A stretch of DNA of 64,000 nucleotides from positions 1,550,001 through 1,614,000 of the forward strand of contig NZ_CP099734.1 in assembly GCF_025398175.1 (NCBI RefSeq), written 5' to 3'. The position numbers and the translations under genes were made by a program. Positions 43,584 through 52,093 of this stretch are shown piece by piece. Position 1 is the stretch's first letter. Every line of letters starts with the position of its first letter. The stretch comes from Photobacterium sp. TY1-4 (GTDB lineage Bacteria > Pseudomonadota > Gammaproteobacteria > Enterobacterales > Vibrionaceae). The notes under the pieces are model-generated. The model was not told the DNA's origin. It was given only the letters and a program-made list of their open reading frames with translations, and did no database searches.

Positions 43584-44945
43584 TTACACTTCAGCCAAAT
43601 CTGCAGCGGATTTGGATTTGTTGGTATTGGGGGATACATTTCCAGGGAAGCTCACAACAACCCCGAGAATGACAGGATTTTCAGAGGTCGTTTTCCCTTC
43701 GAACGTATTATTTCCGGAGGTACTGTGGATGTATTCGCTTTCATGGCCACCACTGCCGCCAAAATTAAATGGCCCGATGCGGAAGCCGCCACCCCCGTTG
43801 AACTTCTCATAGTTCCGGTTGTAAGTTGCTTCACTCATGGTCACTTTAAAGCTTGGTTTGTAAGCAACGAGCAACTGAACAATGCCGGTGGTCAAGATGC
43901 CGTACTGACCAAACAGCGAGCTGCTTCCTTGAGGACCGTTGGCAACCCAAGGGCTGACAATGGTGAATCCCTGGCCGGATTGCCCCTGCGTTGCATTCGC
44001 AAGTTCATTGAGGAAGCCGCCGTCGTACCAGTCGCCGGGGGAAATATCAACTAAAGTGCTGCTTTCGACTTGGATCTCTGCTTTGAGGCTGGAGTCTTGT
44101 GAGCTTAAGTCAATTTTCTCCCAGCCGCCGCTGCCGTGTACCCCCCAGAAGAAGGTGCTGTAGCCTGCGCTCCCGCCAGCCCAGGAGTGATTCATGGCTG
44201 AAGACTGATCACTGGCGTCAACAGTAATGGTAAATGCACCCTGGCTCCCATTGGTTAACTCGCTGCGCCAGTCCTGGCCGGACTGACCGACCTTAAACTC
44301 CGGCTGCCATTCCAGAATCCCGCTGCCATTTGGCACCTTGACCCAGCCGCGTGGGGCTGTTGCTGAAGCCGGATCTGTGGTTGGCATGACCGTCGCGTCA
44401 ATTGCATTTTGCAGGCTTTGCGGCATGAAGGCTTTTTCGAGTTGTAACTTAAATGCCAGGGCTTGATCGAAAGCCGCTGTGGCGTCGTTAATCGCCCGGA
44501 CATAGCTTTGCGCTTCCGGGGATGCCAGCCAGTCATTGATGGTCGGATACCGTGCTTCAAACACTACGCCGCCATTTTGTTTTGCGGCCAGGTAAGCTTG
44601 GTTCATATTACTGTTTGCCTGGACAATGGCATTTTGTTTTTGGGTTACCTGATTCGTCGCGTCTGTCACCGCTTGCTGTTGTTCCGGGCTGACTTTAAAA
44701 GTGACATGCGAGAAAATTTGTTTGTAGGCATCAAAAAAACGTGTGGCAGTGGGGGAGAAGTTACCCACGGGGGACCAGTTCGGCATCGCGCTAATCATTT
44801 GATAGGCTGTTGGATCCATTTGCCCCGTCGGTGCAACATTCCAGTTAAAATTCTGTGGCGTACCGTTCATTTGCAAGTACTGAATGCCGAGTTGCGTGCT
44901 GAGTTGTTGATATATCTGACTGAATAAATTCTCATTATTAGACAT
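43584..44945 (-). CDS. Soluble protein of unknown family with long helical N-terminus
   Basis: A 453-residue protein with no signal peptide and no membrane segment. Residues 85-175 are rich in Gln/Ala/Asn and look helical, possibly coiled-coil. The C-terminal half matches the downstream gene's product: GWVKVPNGSGILEWQP, ISPGDWYDGGFLNEL and VQLLVAYKPSFKVT, with a glycine-rich insertion (GGGGFRIGPFNFGGSGGH). I do not recognise the family. First in a two-gene operon; no regulator is adjacent. Confidence 0.78.
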   Translation of the reverse strand: MSNNENLFSQIYQQLSTQLGIQYLQMNGTPQNFNWNVAPTGQMDPTAYQMISAMPNWSPVGNFSPTATRFFDAYKQIFSHVTFKVSPEQQQAVTDATNQVTQKQNAIVQANSNMNQAYLAAKQNGGVVFEARYPTINDWLASPEAQSYVRAINDATAAFDQALAFKLQLEKAFMPQSLQNAIDATVMPTTDPASATAPRGWVKVPNGSGILEWQPEFKVGQSGQDWRSELTNGSQGAFTITVDASDQSSAMNHSWAGGSAGYSTFFWGVHGSGGWEKIDLSSQDSSLKAEIQVESSTLVDISPGDWYDGGFLNELANATQGQSGQGFTIVSPWVANGPQGSSSLFGQYGILTTGIVQLLVAYKPSFKVTMSEATYNRNYEKFNGGGGFRIGPFNFGGSGGHESEYIHSTSGNNTFEGKTTSENPVILGVVVSFPGNVSPNTNKSKSAADLAEV

Positions 44946-45340
44946 AAACCTTTTTCCTTGTTGGTGTTCAGGTAGTTAGTCGTCATTCATGACTGAAATA
45001 GCCTAATGAATATTTGAGTTTGAGTTCAGATACTGACTTGAACTTACTTTCTTCTGTACTGCCGCGGAAAGTAGTTTAATCCTAGGGGATGCGAGGCGTT
45101 GTACAATTAATATGTTGTGATGGTTGTTTTAATCTGTGATGAAAAATTGTAACTGTTAACTTTAAATTTAAAAGTGACTGAATATTTTAGACAAAAAAGA
45201 TGGTGGATTAAACATGATCTGTTCAGGTGCTGTGCTGCATGGTGAGATAAATCCGGTGATATTGGTCGGTCTTCTACCTTTGTGAAATATAATTTTGGGT
45301 GCGAGTTGAGTTTTATTCCCACACCCAAATGTGTTTTTAT
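44946..45340. other. 395-bp AT-rich gap
   Basis: Upstream region of the two-gene unknown operon. TACTTTC and GAAAGTA (about 45050-45074) form a short inverted repeat. No gene was recognised. Confidence 0.35.
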
Positions 45341-45631
45341 TTATATTTCAATAGTTTCGAAATATTTGATGGTCGGTTGGGTGCTTAAAAAAGTGCCTAA
45401 TTGGTCTAAAACGCCATTGTCATGTATGAAACTCAGGTATGCCTGATGACTTTCAACGGATAACCACTCTTCATCCAGCAGCATTTCATTGCTTGTTTGG
45501 TCAAAGAGCACCTTGACCTGCAGGTTACCGTTAAAACTTCTCACGTTCGGTAGATTTTCTTTCAGAAATGGCAATAGCTGCTGGAAACGCTCCGGTTTGA
45601 CTGGGCAATTTAGGGTGACTCGAACACTCAT
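45341..45631 (-). CDS. Antibiotic-biosynthesis-monooxygenase (ABM)-like protein
   Basis: A 96-residue protein with the dimeric alpha/beta barrel pattern of ABM and quinol monooxygenase-like proteins: MSVRVTLNCPVKPERFQQLL, then KVLFDQTSNEMLLDEEWLSVESHQAYLSF. An AGGAGG ribosome binding site fixes the ATG at 45631. An AraC-family gene lies 91 bp upstream on the same strand and probably controls it. Enzyme activity and substrate are not evident. Confidence 0.75.
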   Translation of the reverse strand: MSVRVTLNCPVKPERFQQLLPFLKENLPNVRSFNGNLQVKVLFDQTSNEMLLDEEWLSVESHQAYLSFIHDNGVLDQLGTFLSTQPTIKYFETIEI

Positions 45632-45722
45632 ATTTCTTCCTCCTTGGTCTGTATGGAGGTATAAGATATTTGAGTGGTGCGTATCCAACTACGCTATGAT
45701 TGTCAAAAATAACGTTTTTCTG

Positions 45723-46604
45723 TCATTTAGTCTGTTTTATTTGGTTGGGTGTTTCGCCATACTTCAATTTAAAGGCCTTAATAAAGCTCGAGACATTTTC
45801 ATAGCCGATGGTCAACGCTGCTTCTGTGACGGATATATCACCGTTTTCCAGCAGGGCTTTCGCACGGGCAAGCTTTTTATCACGTAACCATTTTTTAGGA
45901 GACAGATTGTAAGCTGCTTTGAAATCACGATTGATGCTTGAAAGGCTTCGCCCAGAGATATGCGCCAGATCGTTTACGGTCAGATGAAGAACGTCGTGAT
46001 TATCCAGAAGTCGTGACAGATTTTGTTGCTTCGGCAGTCTTTTCGATGTCGAGAGTAAAGTGTGAAGTATGCCCTGATGATCTTTCCAGGCGATTAAGTG
46101 AAGCAGCTCTTGAAGCTTTATTTTCAGATAGTTGAAGTCTGTTATATCTGAATGAATCGTTTTAAAAAACTGTTTGATCGTACCATCATCTTTTAATTTA
46201 AGAATGGTTTGATCCCGATGGCCTGCGGAGCGTTTGGGTTGAGACTTGCTCAGGTATTCGGTGATCACCGTCTCATCAAAAAATACCAGGAAGGCTCTGA
46301 GTGATTCTGTTTGCTTGACAAAATCAGAATGCAGGGTTAATCCTTGTGAAAGAAAAATGGCATCATTTTCAAGCAATTCGATGGTTTGGTATTGATTGTT
46401 CGTGATGACTTCCCGGCCGCTTTCAATGTAAATCAGACAAGGCGTGTTGGTGTAAAACTCAATATCAACTAAGTCCTGTTCAAGATATTTGTAAAACAAG
46501 GCTGAGTTTCGATGATGGTTTAGGACGGTCACATCGCTCATTGCAAACAGTGCCTGAGGAAGAACTAAAACATGAGATTGAGTATATTCAAAAATCGTTT
46601 TCAT
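45723..46604 (-). CDS. AraC-family transcriptional regulator
   Basis: A 293-residue protein. The N-terminal effector domain has no recognised ligand motif. The C-terminal 100 residues hold two helix-turn-helix motifs (VNDLAHISGRSLSSINRDFKA and EAALTIGYENVSSFIKAFKLKYG). It resembles the GadX/VirF-like subgroup in layout. It precedes the ABM-like gene. Confidence 0.85.
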   Translation of the reverse strand: MKTIFEYTQSHVLVLPQALFAMSDVTVLNHHRNSALFYKYLEQDLVDIEFYTNTPCLIYIESGREVITNNQYQTIELLENDAIFLSQGLTLHSDFVKQTESLRAFLVFFDETVITEYLSKSQPKRSAGHRDQTILKLKDDGTIKQFFKTIHSDITDFNYLKIKLQELLHLIAWKDHQGILHTLLSTSKRLPKQQNLSRLLDNHDVLHLTVNDLAHISGRSLSSINRDFKAAYNLSPKKWLRDKKLARAKALLENGDISVTEAALTIGYENVSSFIKAFKLKYGETPNQIKQTK

Positions 46605-46701
46605 CTGTCGCTCTCTGATTGACTTCGATGATATGTTCAGGACGTTTTCTGGCTCTGATTCAAGGCGATGGCTTTGGTAACATGAACTGGCAAAGGCACG
46701 C

Positions 46702-47118
46702 CTATTCGAGTGACTTGGTCATAAAATGCAATTGACCCTGTTCGGGGTAGTTCTCCAGCGTCATTTGACACTGATAGCCATGTCTCTCATAAAACGGCCG
46801 GGCCTGAAAGTCGAGGGTATCGACCAGCGCATGTTGGCAGCCCAGTGAGCTGGCATGCTGTTCGAGTTTTTTTAGCAGCCCAGAGCCGATCCCTTGCTGT
46901 TGCTGGTTGGGGCTCACCCATAGATACTGAATCACCAGCCAGTTCCCCCAAGCCCTGCCGATAATGCCCCCTTGTTTGGTACCATCCGGGGCACAACTGA
47001 AACAAGCCATGGTTTGATCCGCAATGTCGCGAATATGCGGCGCGTTATACTGCCTCAAACCCTGGCGGATTTCTTCGACGTCGTCATGGCATGGGTCGTT
47101 TGTCAGGATGAATTCCAT
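46702..47118 (-). CDS. GNAT-family N-acetyltransferase
   Basis: A 138-residue acetyltransferase. The acetyl-CoA binding loop is QQQQGIGSGLLKKLE, followed by ALVDTLDFQARPFYERHGY. The start MEFILTND at 47118 has GAGGAAG upstream; longer in-frame starts run into unconserved sequence. It is one of six GNAT genes in an 11-kb stretch. The substrate is unknown. Confidence 0.87.
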   Translation of the reverse strand: MEFILTNDPCHDDVEEIRQGLRQYNAPHIRDIADQTMACFSCAPDGTKQGGIIGRAWGNWLVIQYLWVSPNQQQQGIGSGLLKKLEQHASSLGCQHALVDTLDFQARPFYERHGYQCQMTLENYPEQGQLHFMTKSLE

Positions 47119-47222
47119 TTGTCTTCCTCTCCCTTGAATCGCTGAACATTCACCAGCCCTGTATCGAATTGATGCTGGAGTGGCACAATTCCGGGTTGGT
47201 AAGCGTTTTTCCCAGCTTGATG

Positions 47223-47771
47223 TTATTGCGGTGATTGTTCCCATTCTGATTTCAGGATCGCGAGGACAACCGTATCCCACCACTGGCCTTTGAAATAGCG
47301 GTGCTGATGGAAATGCGCTTCCTGGCGCATCCCTAAGCGTCGGCACAGGCGAATCGCCGCTTTGTTTTCTCCGATGGTTTCGGCGTAGATGCGATGAATA
47401 TTGAGCTCCTGAAACCCGAAGCTAGCCAGCGCCCGAACGGCTTCTATCATCAGGTTTTGCCCCTGGTGATGCCGGGATAAGCCGCAACCCATGGATGCCT
47501 GACGATTGTCTTCCAGACGCAAGCAGACCGTGCCGATGAATGCACCGGTCGCTTGATGTTCGATTGCCAATTGATAGCTCCGACGCGGTACTTCGTTGGC
47601 TTGCACGATAAACAGGTGGGTCAGCTCCCGGTATTTATTCGGATCACAATCGGATTCATCGTAAAAGCGCTGATACTTTTCATCCTGAGAAATCGCCACG
47701 AAAGCGTCCTCGTCTTCGAGGCACATATCGCGGATGATTAAATGTTCGGTCTTGAGTTGAAACACAGACAA
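47223..47771 (-). CDS. GNAT-family acetyltransferase, RimJ/RimL type
   Basis: A 182-residue GNAT_3-type protein beginning LKTEHLIIRDMCLEDEDAF, with the core segment MGCGLSRHHQGQNLMIEAVRAL and the NKAAIRLCRRLGMRQE helix typical of RimJ/L-like enzymes. It could acetylate a protein N-terminus or a small amine. It shares its strand with yqfB, which lies 26 bp upstream, so the two may be co-transcribed. Confidence 0.88.
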   Translation of the reverse strand: MSVFQLKTEHLIIRDMCLEDEDAFVAISQDEKYQRFYDESDCDPNKYRELTHLFIVQANEVPRRSYQLAIEHQATGAFIGTVCLRLEDNRQASMGCGLSRHHQGQNLMIEAVRALASFGFQELNIHRIYAETIGENKAAIRLCRRLGMRQEAHFHQHRYFKGQWWDTVVLAILKSEWEQSPQ

Positions 47772-47797
47772 TCCTTATCTGTTGGGTGATCCCGGGC

Positions 47798-48127
47798 TCA
47801 GGATCCGTTGTTGATTAGCTTGTAGGTAATGACATAAAGCTGGTCGATATCCGGATAAATGTCACGGATCAGTGTCTTGAGTCTGGACAGTTCTAATGCC
47901 TCCTGCTCGGCATGAAACTGGTTAATGTCGTCAAACCGGAGCGGTTCGACGGAGAGGATTTCGATGTCACAGACCTTCTCGTCGGTTTCCAGCGTAAAGA
48001 CTTCGACCTGACTGCCTGGGACATAGTGGCTTTCAGATTCGTCCCGGATGGTGATGGTCTTTTTCCCCGAGACAATCAAAGGGGTCAGCATTTCGAAAAA
48101 GGTGATCTTGGTAGGGGGCGTTGTCAT
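47798..48127 (-). CDS. yqfB: N4-acetylcytidine amidohydrolase (ASCH domain)
   Basis: A 109-residue ASCH-domain protein matching E. coli YqfB through ITFFEMLTPLIVSGKKTITIRD, ESHYVPGSQVEV and FHAEQEALELSRLK. The residues equivalent to the E. coli catalytic Lys21, Thr24 and Glu74 are Lys23, Thr26 and Glu76. The enzyme releases acetate from N4-acetylcytidine during salvage of modified nucleosides. AAGGAA before the ATG at 48127 sets the start; a longer in-frame extension is not conserved. Confidence 0.92.
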   Translation of the reverse strand: MTTPPTKITFFEMLTPLIVSGKKTITIRDESESHYVPGSQVEVFTLETDEKVCDIEILSVEPLRFDDINQFHAEQEALELSRLKTLIRDIYPDIDQLYVITYKLINNGS

Positions 48128-48239
48128 GGGGGATTTCCTTACAATGGGCGGATAAGCATTGGTTGTGAATGAAGTTTCGGGGCAAACGACAGGGAACAAC
48201 AAAAAAACTCGCTCGCAGTCGCCATGAATACGCAGCAGT

Positions 48240-48707
48240 TTAATGGAGTTCCAGCACCAACCGCAACATGTCTTTATGCTGAATGCCATGCTCAAAAATA
48301 GCGTCTTCATAATGATCGATAAAGAAGTCTTTGATGACGCCATCGACCCGAAAACCCAGCCGCTGGTAGAACGTCAGCTGATAACCGAATGTTCCGGTCC
48401 CTAACACGATTTGTCGAAATCCGAGCGCTTTGACCTCTGCGATCACAAAACTGAGCAGGGCAGCGCCGATCCCCTGACCCTGGGCTGTCGGACGAACCGC
48501 AATATTGAATAACTCAATCTGCTGTTCACCGTGTGCGTTTAAAACACAGGCACCGAGAATGTCTTCACCCTGGCGCGCGATAAAACACAGCGAATCCCGG
48601 AGGTAGGTTGCAATTTGTGTCTCACTCGGATCAGCTTCGAGCAGTAATGCGATGGGAATGCACTCTGCGTTGGCTCTGCTCAGCAACAGTTCTGTCTCTA
48701 GCGTCAT
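48240..48707 (-). CDS. GNAT-family N-acetyltransferase
   Basis: A 155-residue GNAT protein with the acetyl-CoA loop VRPTAQGQGIGAALLSFV and a C-terminal LTFYQRLGFRVDG motif. It is the first gene of a minus-strand run (with yqfB and another GNAT). A 64-base structured inverted repeat lies about 75 bp upstream of its start. Confidence 0.87.
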   Translation of the reverse strand: MTLETELLLSRANAECIPIALLLEADPSETQIATYLRDSLCFIARQGEDILGACVLNAHGEQQIELFNIAVRPTAQGQGIGAALLSFVIAEVKALGFRQIVLGTGTFGYQLTFYQRLGFRVDGVIKDFFIDHYEDAIFEHGIQHKDMLRLVLELH

Positions 48708-48781
48708 TGATAACCCAGCTCCGAGGTGATGATCATTCGTGAAATCATTGCGTTGGTCTGGTTTTTACAGCAGATGTTTTT

Positions 48782-48845
48782 ATTGCGCAACCGCCATACG
48801 GTAAAGCTGTTAACTCAGCTTGTATTGTGTGTGCGGTTGCGCAAT
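48782..48845. repeat. Large structured inverted repeat between two genes
   Basis: ATTGCGCAACCGC and GCGGTTGCGCAAT are perfect 13-base arms separated by 38 bases. Inside, AAGCTG and CAGCTT pair again over TTAACT. No T-run follows on either strand, so it is not an ordinary terminator. It may be a palindromic repeat element. Confidence 0.75.
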
Positions 48846-48872
48846 GTCGGGTTCTGCTGTCGAAGTCGTGAC

Positions 48873-49319
48873 TTAAAGCCAGCGCCGGACTTTCTGGCAA
48901 TAGGCGTCATACTCAGCACCAAAAGTGTTGCGCATCATTTGCTCTTCAAAGGCGATGTACCATCGGTCTGTGATCCACAGGAAGAGCGCAGTCAGCAGCA
49001 AGGCGATGATGGATCCCCCAATGAGGATGGCGACACCGGTTAACGCGATGCAAAAGCCCAGGTACATCGGGTTTCGCGTGTATTGAAAAATACCGTCGGT
49101 CACCAGAACATCCGGCTGCCCGAAGGTCATGATATTGGTGTTGTGCTGCCGAAAGACTTTTTTGCCATTGACTGCCAGAGCAAGTCCGCCGAGGAGGAGG
49201 GGTAGCCCGGCAACATTGTAAGGCGTTGGGATCAGGTGATGCATGCCAAGCGCCCAGCAGATCACGCACATGGCTGCAATAAACATCACAAACAGTATTG
49301 GTGGTAATAACTTTCTCAT
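48873..49319 (-). CDS. Isoprenylcysteine carboxyl methyltransferase-like membrane protein
   Basis: A 148-residue protein with about four hydrophobic segments and the ICMT/PEMT-like motif FQYTRNPMYLGFCIAL in the middle, ending FEEQMMRNTFGAEYDAYCQKVRRW. Bacterial members methylate lipids or unknown small molecules; protein prenylcysteine is not expected here. The Crp/Fnr-type regulator gene lies 55 bp upstream on the same strand and may control it. Confidence 0.85.
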   Translation of the reverse strand: MRKLLPPILFVMFIAAMCVICWALGMHHLIPTPYNVAGLPLLLGGLALAVNGKKVFRQHNTNIMTFGQPDVLVTDGIFQYTRNPMYLGFCIALTGVAILIGGSIIALLLTALFLWITDRWYIAFEEQMMRNTFGAEYDAYCQKVRRWL

Positions 49320-49374
49320 GGTGAGTCTCCTGTCAAAGGGGACTCAACCATAAAAGGAGATTACGACTGGTGCC

Positions 49375-49986
49375 TTAACTTATGTTAAGTCCCTGCGCGG
49401 TCAGGTTCATCTCCCGGCGGATCCTGGACAGGGTTACATCGGTGACCCCCAGGTACATGGCGACATGTCGCAGCGGGATCCGGGCGCTGTCTTCGCCGAA
49501 CTCATTCAGAAATTGCTCATAGCGTTGCCGGGCACCTAGCAGTAAAAAATCCGCTTCTCGTTTCTCTTTCTTCAACACCAAACGCTCATAGATCCGGCGC
49601 AGGAACACCGACCAGGCGTGATGTTGTTCGCTCAGTTCGATCAATGACAGGTAGTTGATTGAGGCGACCGTGCAGTCGGTAATGGTTTGGGTATAAAACG
49701 GACTGCCGTGGCCTTCGACCAGCGAAGTAACACTGGCAAACGCCCCCCCTTTTCTGACTAAGGATTTGTTACGCTCGGTACCGGAAGCATCGATATAAAA
49801 ATAGCGGCCGATTCCATCCAGTAAAAAATGAATCTCACGTACAAGGTCCCCGGCTGTGAAGATGTCTGTTTTAGGGGCGTAATGGCGGAAAGTAAACAGG
49901 GGCAGGGCTGCTTGAAACTCCGCCTGGCTCAATGGGGAGACGGCTGAAAAAGTGTGTTCCAACAGTGTTTGGTGATGACGGTCCAT
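49375..49986 (-). CDS. Crp/Fnr-family transcriptional regulator
   Basis: A 203-residue regulator. A cyclic-nucleotide-binding beta-roll (about 25-120, with FTAGDLVREIHFLLDGIGRYF) is followed by a C-terminal winged helix (IPLRHVAMYLGVTDVTLSRIRREM). The phosphate-binding residues of true CRP are not obvious and there are no Fnr-type Cys ligands, so the signal is unknown. It precedes the ICMT-like gene. Confidence 0.86.
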   Translation of the reverse strand: MDRHHQTLLEHTFSAVSPLSQAEFQAALPLFTFRHYAPKTDIFTAGDLVREIHFLLDGIGRYFYIDASGTERNKSLVRKGGAFASVTSLVEGHGSPFYTQTITDCTVASINYLSLIELSEQHHAWSVFLRRIYERLVLKKEKREADFLLLGARQRYEQFLNEFGEDSARIPLRHVAMYLGVTDVTLSRIRREMNLTAQGLNIS

Positions 49987-50135
49987 ATGTATCCTTACCT
50001 GACGTTGTCATGCAAACTATTTCATGTGGAAGCCGGGTTTGCAATGAGCAACTGCTTCGATTCGAGTGAGGTGGGATGATCCTTCGGGACAGAACACGTC
50101 ACTTTTATGACAGTATGCGGAGAGAGATGTGACCA

Positions 50136-50158
50136 TAAGGCGGCCGTTTGCCGCCTTA
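50136..50158 (-). terminator. Hairpin past a small membrane-protein gene
   Basis: TAAGGCGG pairs with CCGCCTTA over a seven-base loop, 17 bases after the gene's stop. There is no real T-run on the minus strand, so termination is likely but not certain. Confidence 0.5.
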
Positions 50159-50174
50159 AAGGGGAGCCGTGTGT

Positions 50175-50552
50175 TTAGTTCGCTTCGCTGAGCACCAGAT
50201 CCTTGTTCATTTTGAGGGCCAGAACCAGGCTTGCAATCGAGACCAGGCTCAGGCCGATGAGGCCCCATGCTGCAGACGTGCCGGCCTGAACCAAAAACCA
50301 GACGCAGATCCCGGAGGCGGCGGCTGCGGAAAGGGTTGCCAGGGGTTTCAGCTGAAACCAGGCGGTGATTGCACAAGATGCGGAAGCGAAAAGGAGGAGG
50401 TAGGCAATCCCGCCAACGTGATGACCGGCTTGGTATAACTGCACGCCCTTGAACATGCCGCCGAAGCCGCCGAAATCGATATAGGCTAAAGGCATGAACC
50501 AGAGGGCCATACCACTGAGACCCAGTAGGCAGCCGATGGTTTTTCTGTCCAT
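50175..50552 (-). CDS. Small membrane protein of unknown function
   Basis: A 125-residue protein with four hydrophobic segments and short loops. The start MDRKTIGCLLGLSG at 50552 is preceded by AAGAGA; a longer in-frame start would add a His-rich unconserved stretch. No family was recognised. Confidence 0.65.
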   Translation of the reverse strand: MDRKTIGCLLGLSGMALWFMPLAYIDFGGFGGMFKGVQLYQAGHHVGGIAYLLLFASASCAITAWFQLKPLATLSAAAASGICVWFLVQAGTSAAWGLIGLSLVSIASLVLALKMNKDLVLSEAN

Positions 50553-50815
50553 TTTGTTTCTCTTTTCATGATTAAACAACAACGCAAATCCACAAACCGG
50601 TTCAGAACAACGGTGATGATGCGATGATCGGATCATCATCGATGCGCGACCTGTAAATATGCGTTTCGGTTTATATCAAATTGTGTGACAAAAATCATGC
50701 GATTCATGAGGCCGATGAGAGATAACAGCTTATTTTGTTATTCGTTTGGGCGATAAGTACACACAAAACAATGACAGGGGTGTGGGTAAGCAGCATAAAA
50801 TCTCGATGGATTGTT

Positions 50816-50855
50816 ATGGATTGTTATGGATTGTTATGGATTGTTATGGATTGAT
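50816..50855. repeat. Four tandem 10-bp repeats at the 3' end of a phosphatase gene
   Basis: The unit ATGGATTGTT occurs three times in succession and a fourth time as ATGGATTGAT. The rightmost copy contains the last codons and stop (Asn-Pro-stop) of the neighbouring gene. The copies look like slippage products of that gene end. Confidence 0.9.
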
Positions 50856-51452
50856 GCACTCAATGATCCAGGTATCGGTCGCCGCATCGTAGCAAGTATC
50901 GATAAAGGCCAAATCACCGAGTCGAAACACCAATCCGGACTCATTGGCACGGGGCTGGTTGCCGCAAATGACGTTCATCATGGCATTGAGAAACGCACCG
51001 TGAGAGACCACGAGAGAAGCGCCGTCTCCCTGGCGAACCAGGTATTGCAGCTCCAGTGCTGCCCGGCAGGACAATTCCGTGTAACTTTCGCCATTCCCGG
51101 CACTGACCACATAAGGTTGAAAAGGTGTGACGATATCCGGCTTGGGATAGCGATGCTGGGATTCTGAAAAGGCTAAGCCGGCGAGTACTCCGTTGTCACG
51201 TTCCATAAGCCCGTCCCGGACGATGACGTCCAGGTTTAACTGTTCGGCAAGGATGTCGGCACAAGTTTTGGCGCGTTTCAGAGGGCTGGAAAACAGTCGA
51301 TCAAATTGACGCCCTTGTGCATGCCATGCTTCGGCGCGCTGGGTGGCTTGCTCTCGCCCCAAGGGCGTTAATGCGCTATCCAGGCGGCCTTCATGGACAC
51401 CCAGCTCATCGGCCTCGGAGTGACCATGTCGGAGGAGTGTGATTCGGATCAT
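50844..51452 (-). CDS. Histidine phosphatase (phosphoglycerate mutase-like) family protein
   Basis: A 202-residue protein with the LRHGHSEADE signature; His9 would be phosphorylated. The second conserved pieces are LFSSPLKRAKTCADIL, then MERDNGVLAG with the acid residue and VVSHGAFLNAMM with the second His. It could be a sugar-phosphate, nucleotide or phosphoprotein phosphatase. Its stop codon lies inside a 10-bp tandem repeat array. Confidence 0.88.
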   Translation of the reverse strand: MIRITLLRHGHSEADELGVHEGRLDSALTPLGREQATQRAEAWHAQGRQFDRLFSSPLKRAKTCADILAEQLNLDVIVRDGLMERDNGVLAGLAFSESQHRYPKPDIVTPFQPYVVSAGNGESYTELSCRAALELQYLVRQGDGASLVVSHGAFLNAMMNVICGNQPRANESGLVFRLGDLAFIDTCYDAATDTWIIECINP

Positions 51453-51519
51453 TATTGTACTCCTTGTACGATAGTACAGTGGTCAGGAGCGTGATCCGCC
51501 ACGCTCCTATAGGAGGACA

Positions 51520-51873
51520 CTAACAGTCGACCAGAACCTCAAAGCCACCGTAAATCAGCCGTTTGCCGTCAAATGGCATCGGGTTTATTTTAGGATCGCA
51601 GATTGGGTCCTTAAAGACCTCGGGCATCGCTTCATCACGGATGGCTCTGGATGGCCACCAGATCCAGGAAAACACTACAGCTTCATTCTCCCGGCACTGA
51701 ACGGCCATCGGGAAAGAGGTGATTTCTCCGGCAGGAATATCATCGCCCCAGCATTCAACCACTTTCTCGGCACCGTATTTCTTAAATACCAGCGCGGCTT
51801 TTTCAGCATAGCTTCGGTAGACCTCGCGCTTGTCATTTGGGACAGCGCAGACAAATCCATCAACGTAACTCAT
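51520..51873 (-). CDS. ybaA: DUF1428 family protein YbaA
   Basis: A 117-residue protein that follows E. coli YbaA throughout: YVDGFVCAVPNDKREVYR, VVECWGDDIPAGEITSFPMAV and PFDGKRLIYGGFEVLVD. The family has a dimeric alpha/beta barrel fold related to YCII and ABM proteins; its biochemical function is unknown. It lies in a run of similar small barrel-fold proteins on this strand. Confidence 0.9.
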   Translation of the reverse strand: MSYVDGFVCAVPNDKREVYRSYAEKAALVFKKYGAEKVVECWGDDIPAGEITSFPMAVQCRENEAVVFSWIWWPSRAIRDEAMPEVFKDPICDPKINPMPFDGKRLIYGGFEVLVDC

Positions 51874-51900
51874 ATTAACCTCCGACTGAAAAAAATGTGT

Positions 51901-52062
51901 TCATCGCGTTGGTTCTGTTGGTGAAACCGGAACGTAACTCAGATTATTTTCCATCTCCAATTCCCTGCTCGGACGGATGCCGATATTGCCATCGCATCTG
52001 GGCCGAATGTTATTGGCGGCTTGAATGGTTTCGTTATTGTTCACCAGTGCGGCATATTTCAT
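51901..52062 (-). CDS. Small ORF with a strong ribosome binding site
   Basis: A 53-residue frame starting MKYAALVNNN, with AGGAG eight bases before the ATG. It sits between ybaA (27 bp downstream) and the YCII-VOC gene (31 bp upstream), which fits an operon. The beginning faintly recalls DGPF/YCII proteins (MKYxxLV), so it could be a truncated relative. The C-terminal half is Pro/Glu-rich. No family was recognised. Confidence 0.45.
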   Translation of the reverse strand: MKYAALVNNNETIQAANNIRPRCDGNIGIRPSRELEMENNLSYVPVSPTEPTR

Positions 52063-52093
52063 GAACTGACTCCTGTGGTTGCGTGCCCTGTGT

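Noticed and set aside
50816..50855. A CRISPR array
   Set aside because: The 10-bp units are directly joined with no spacers.
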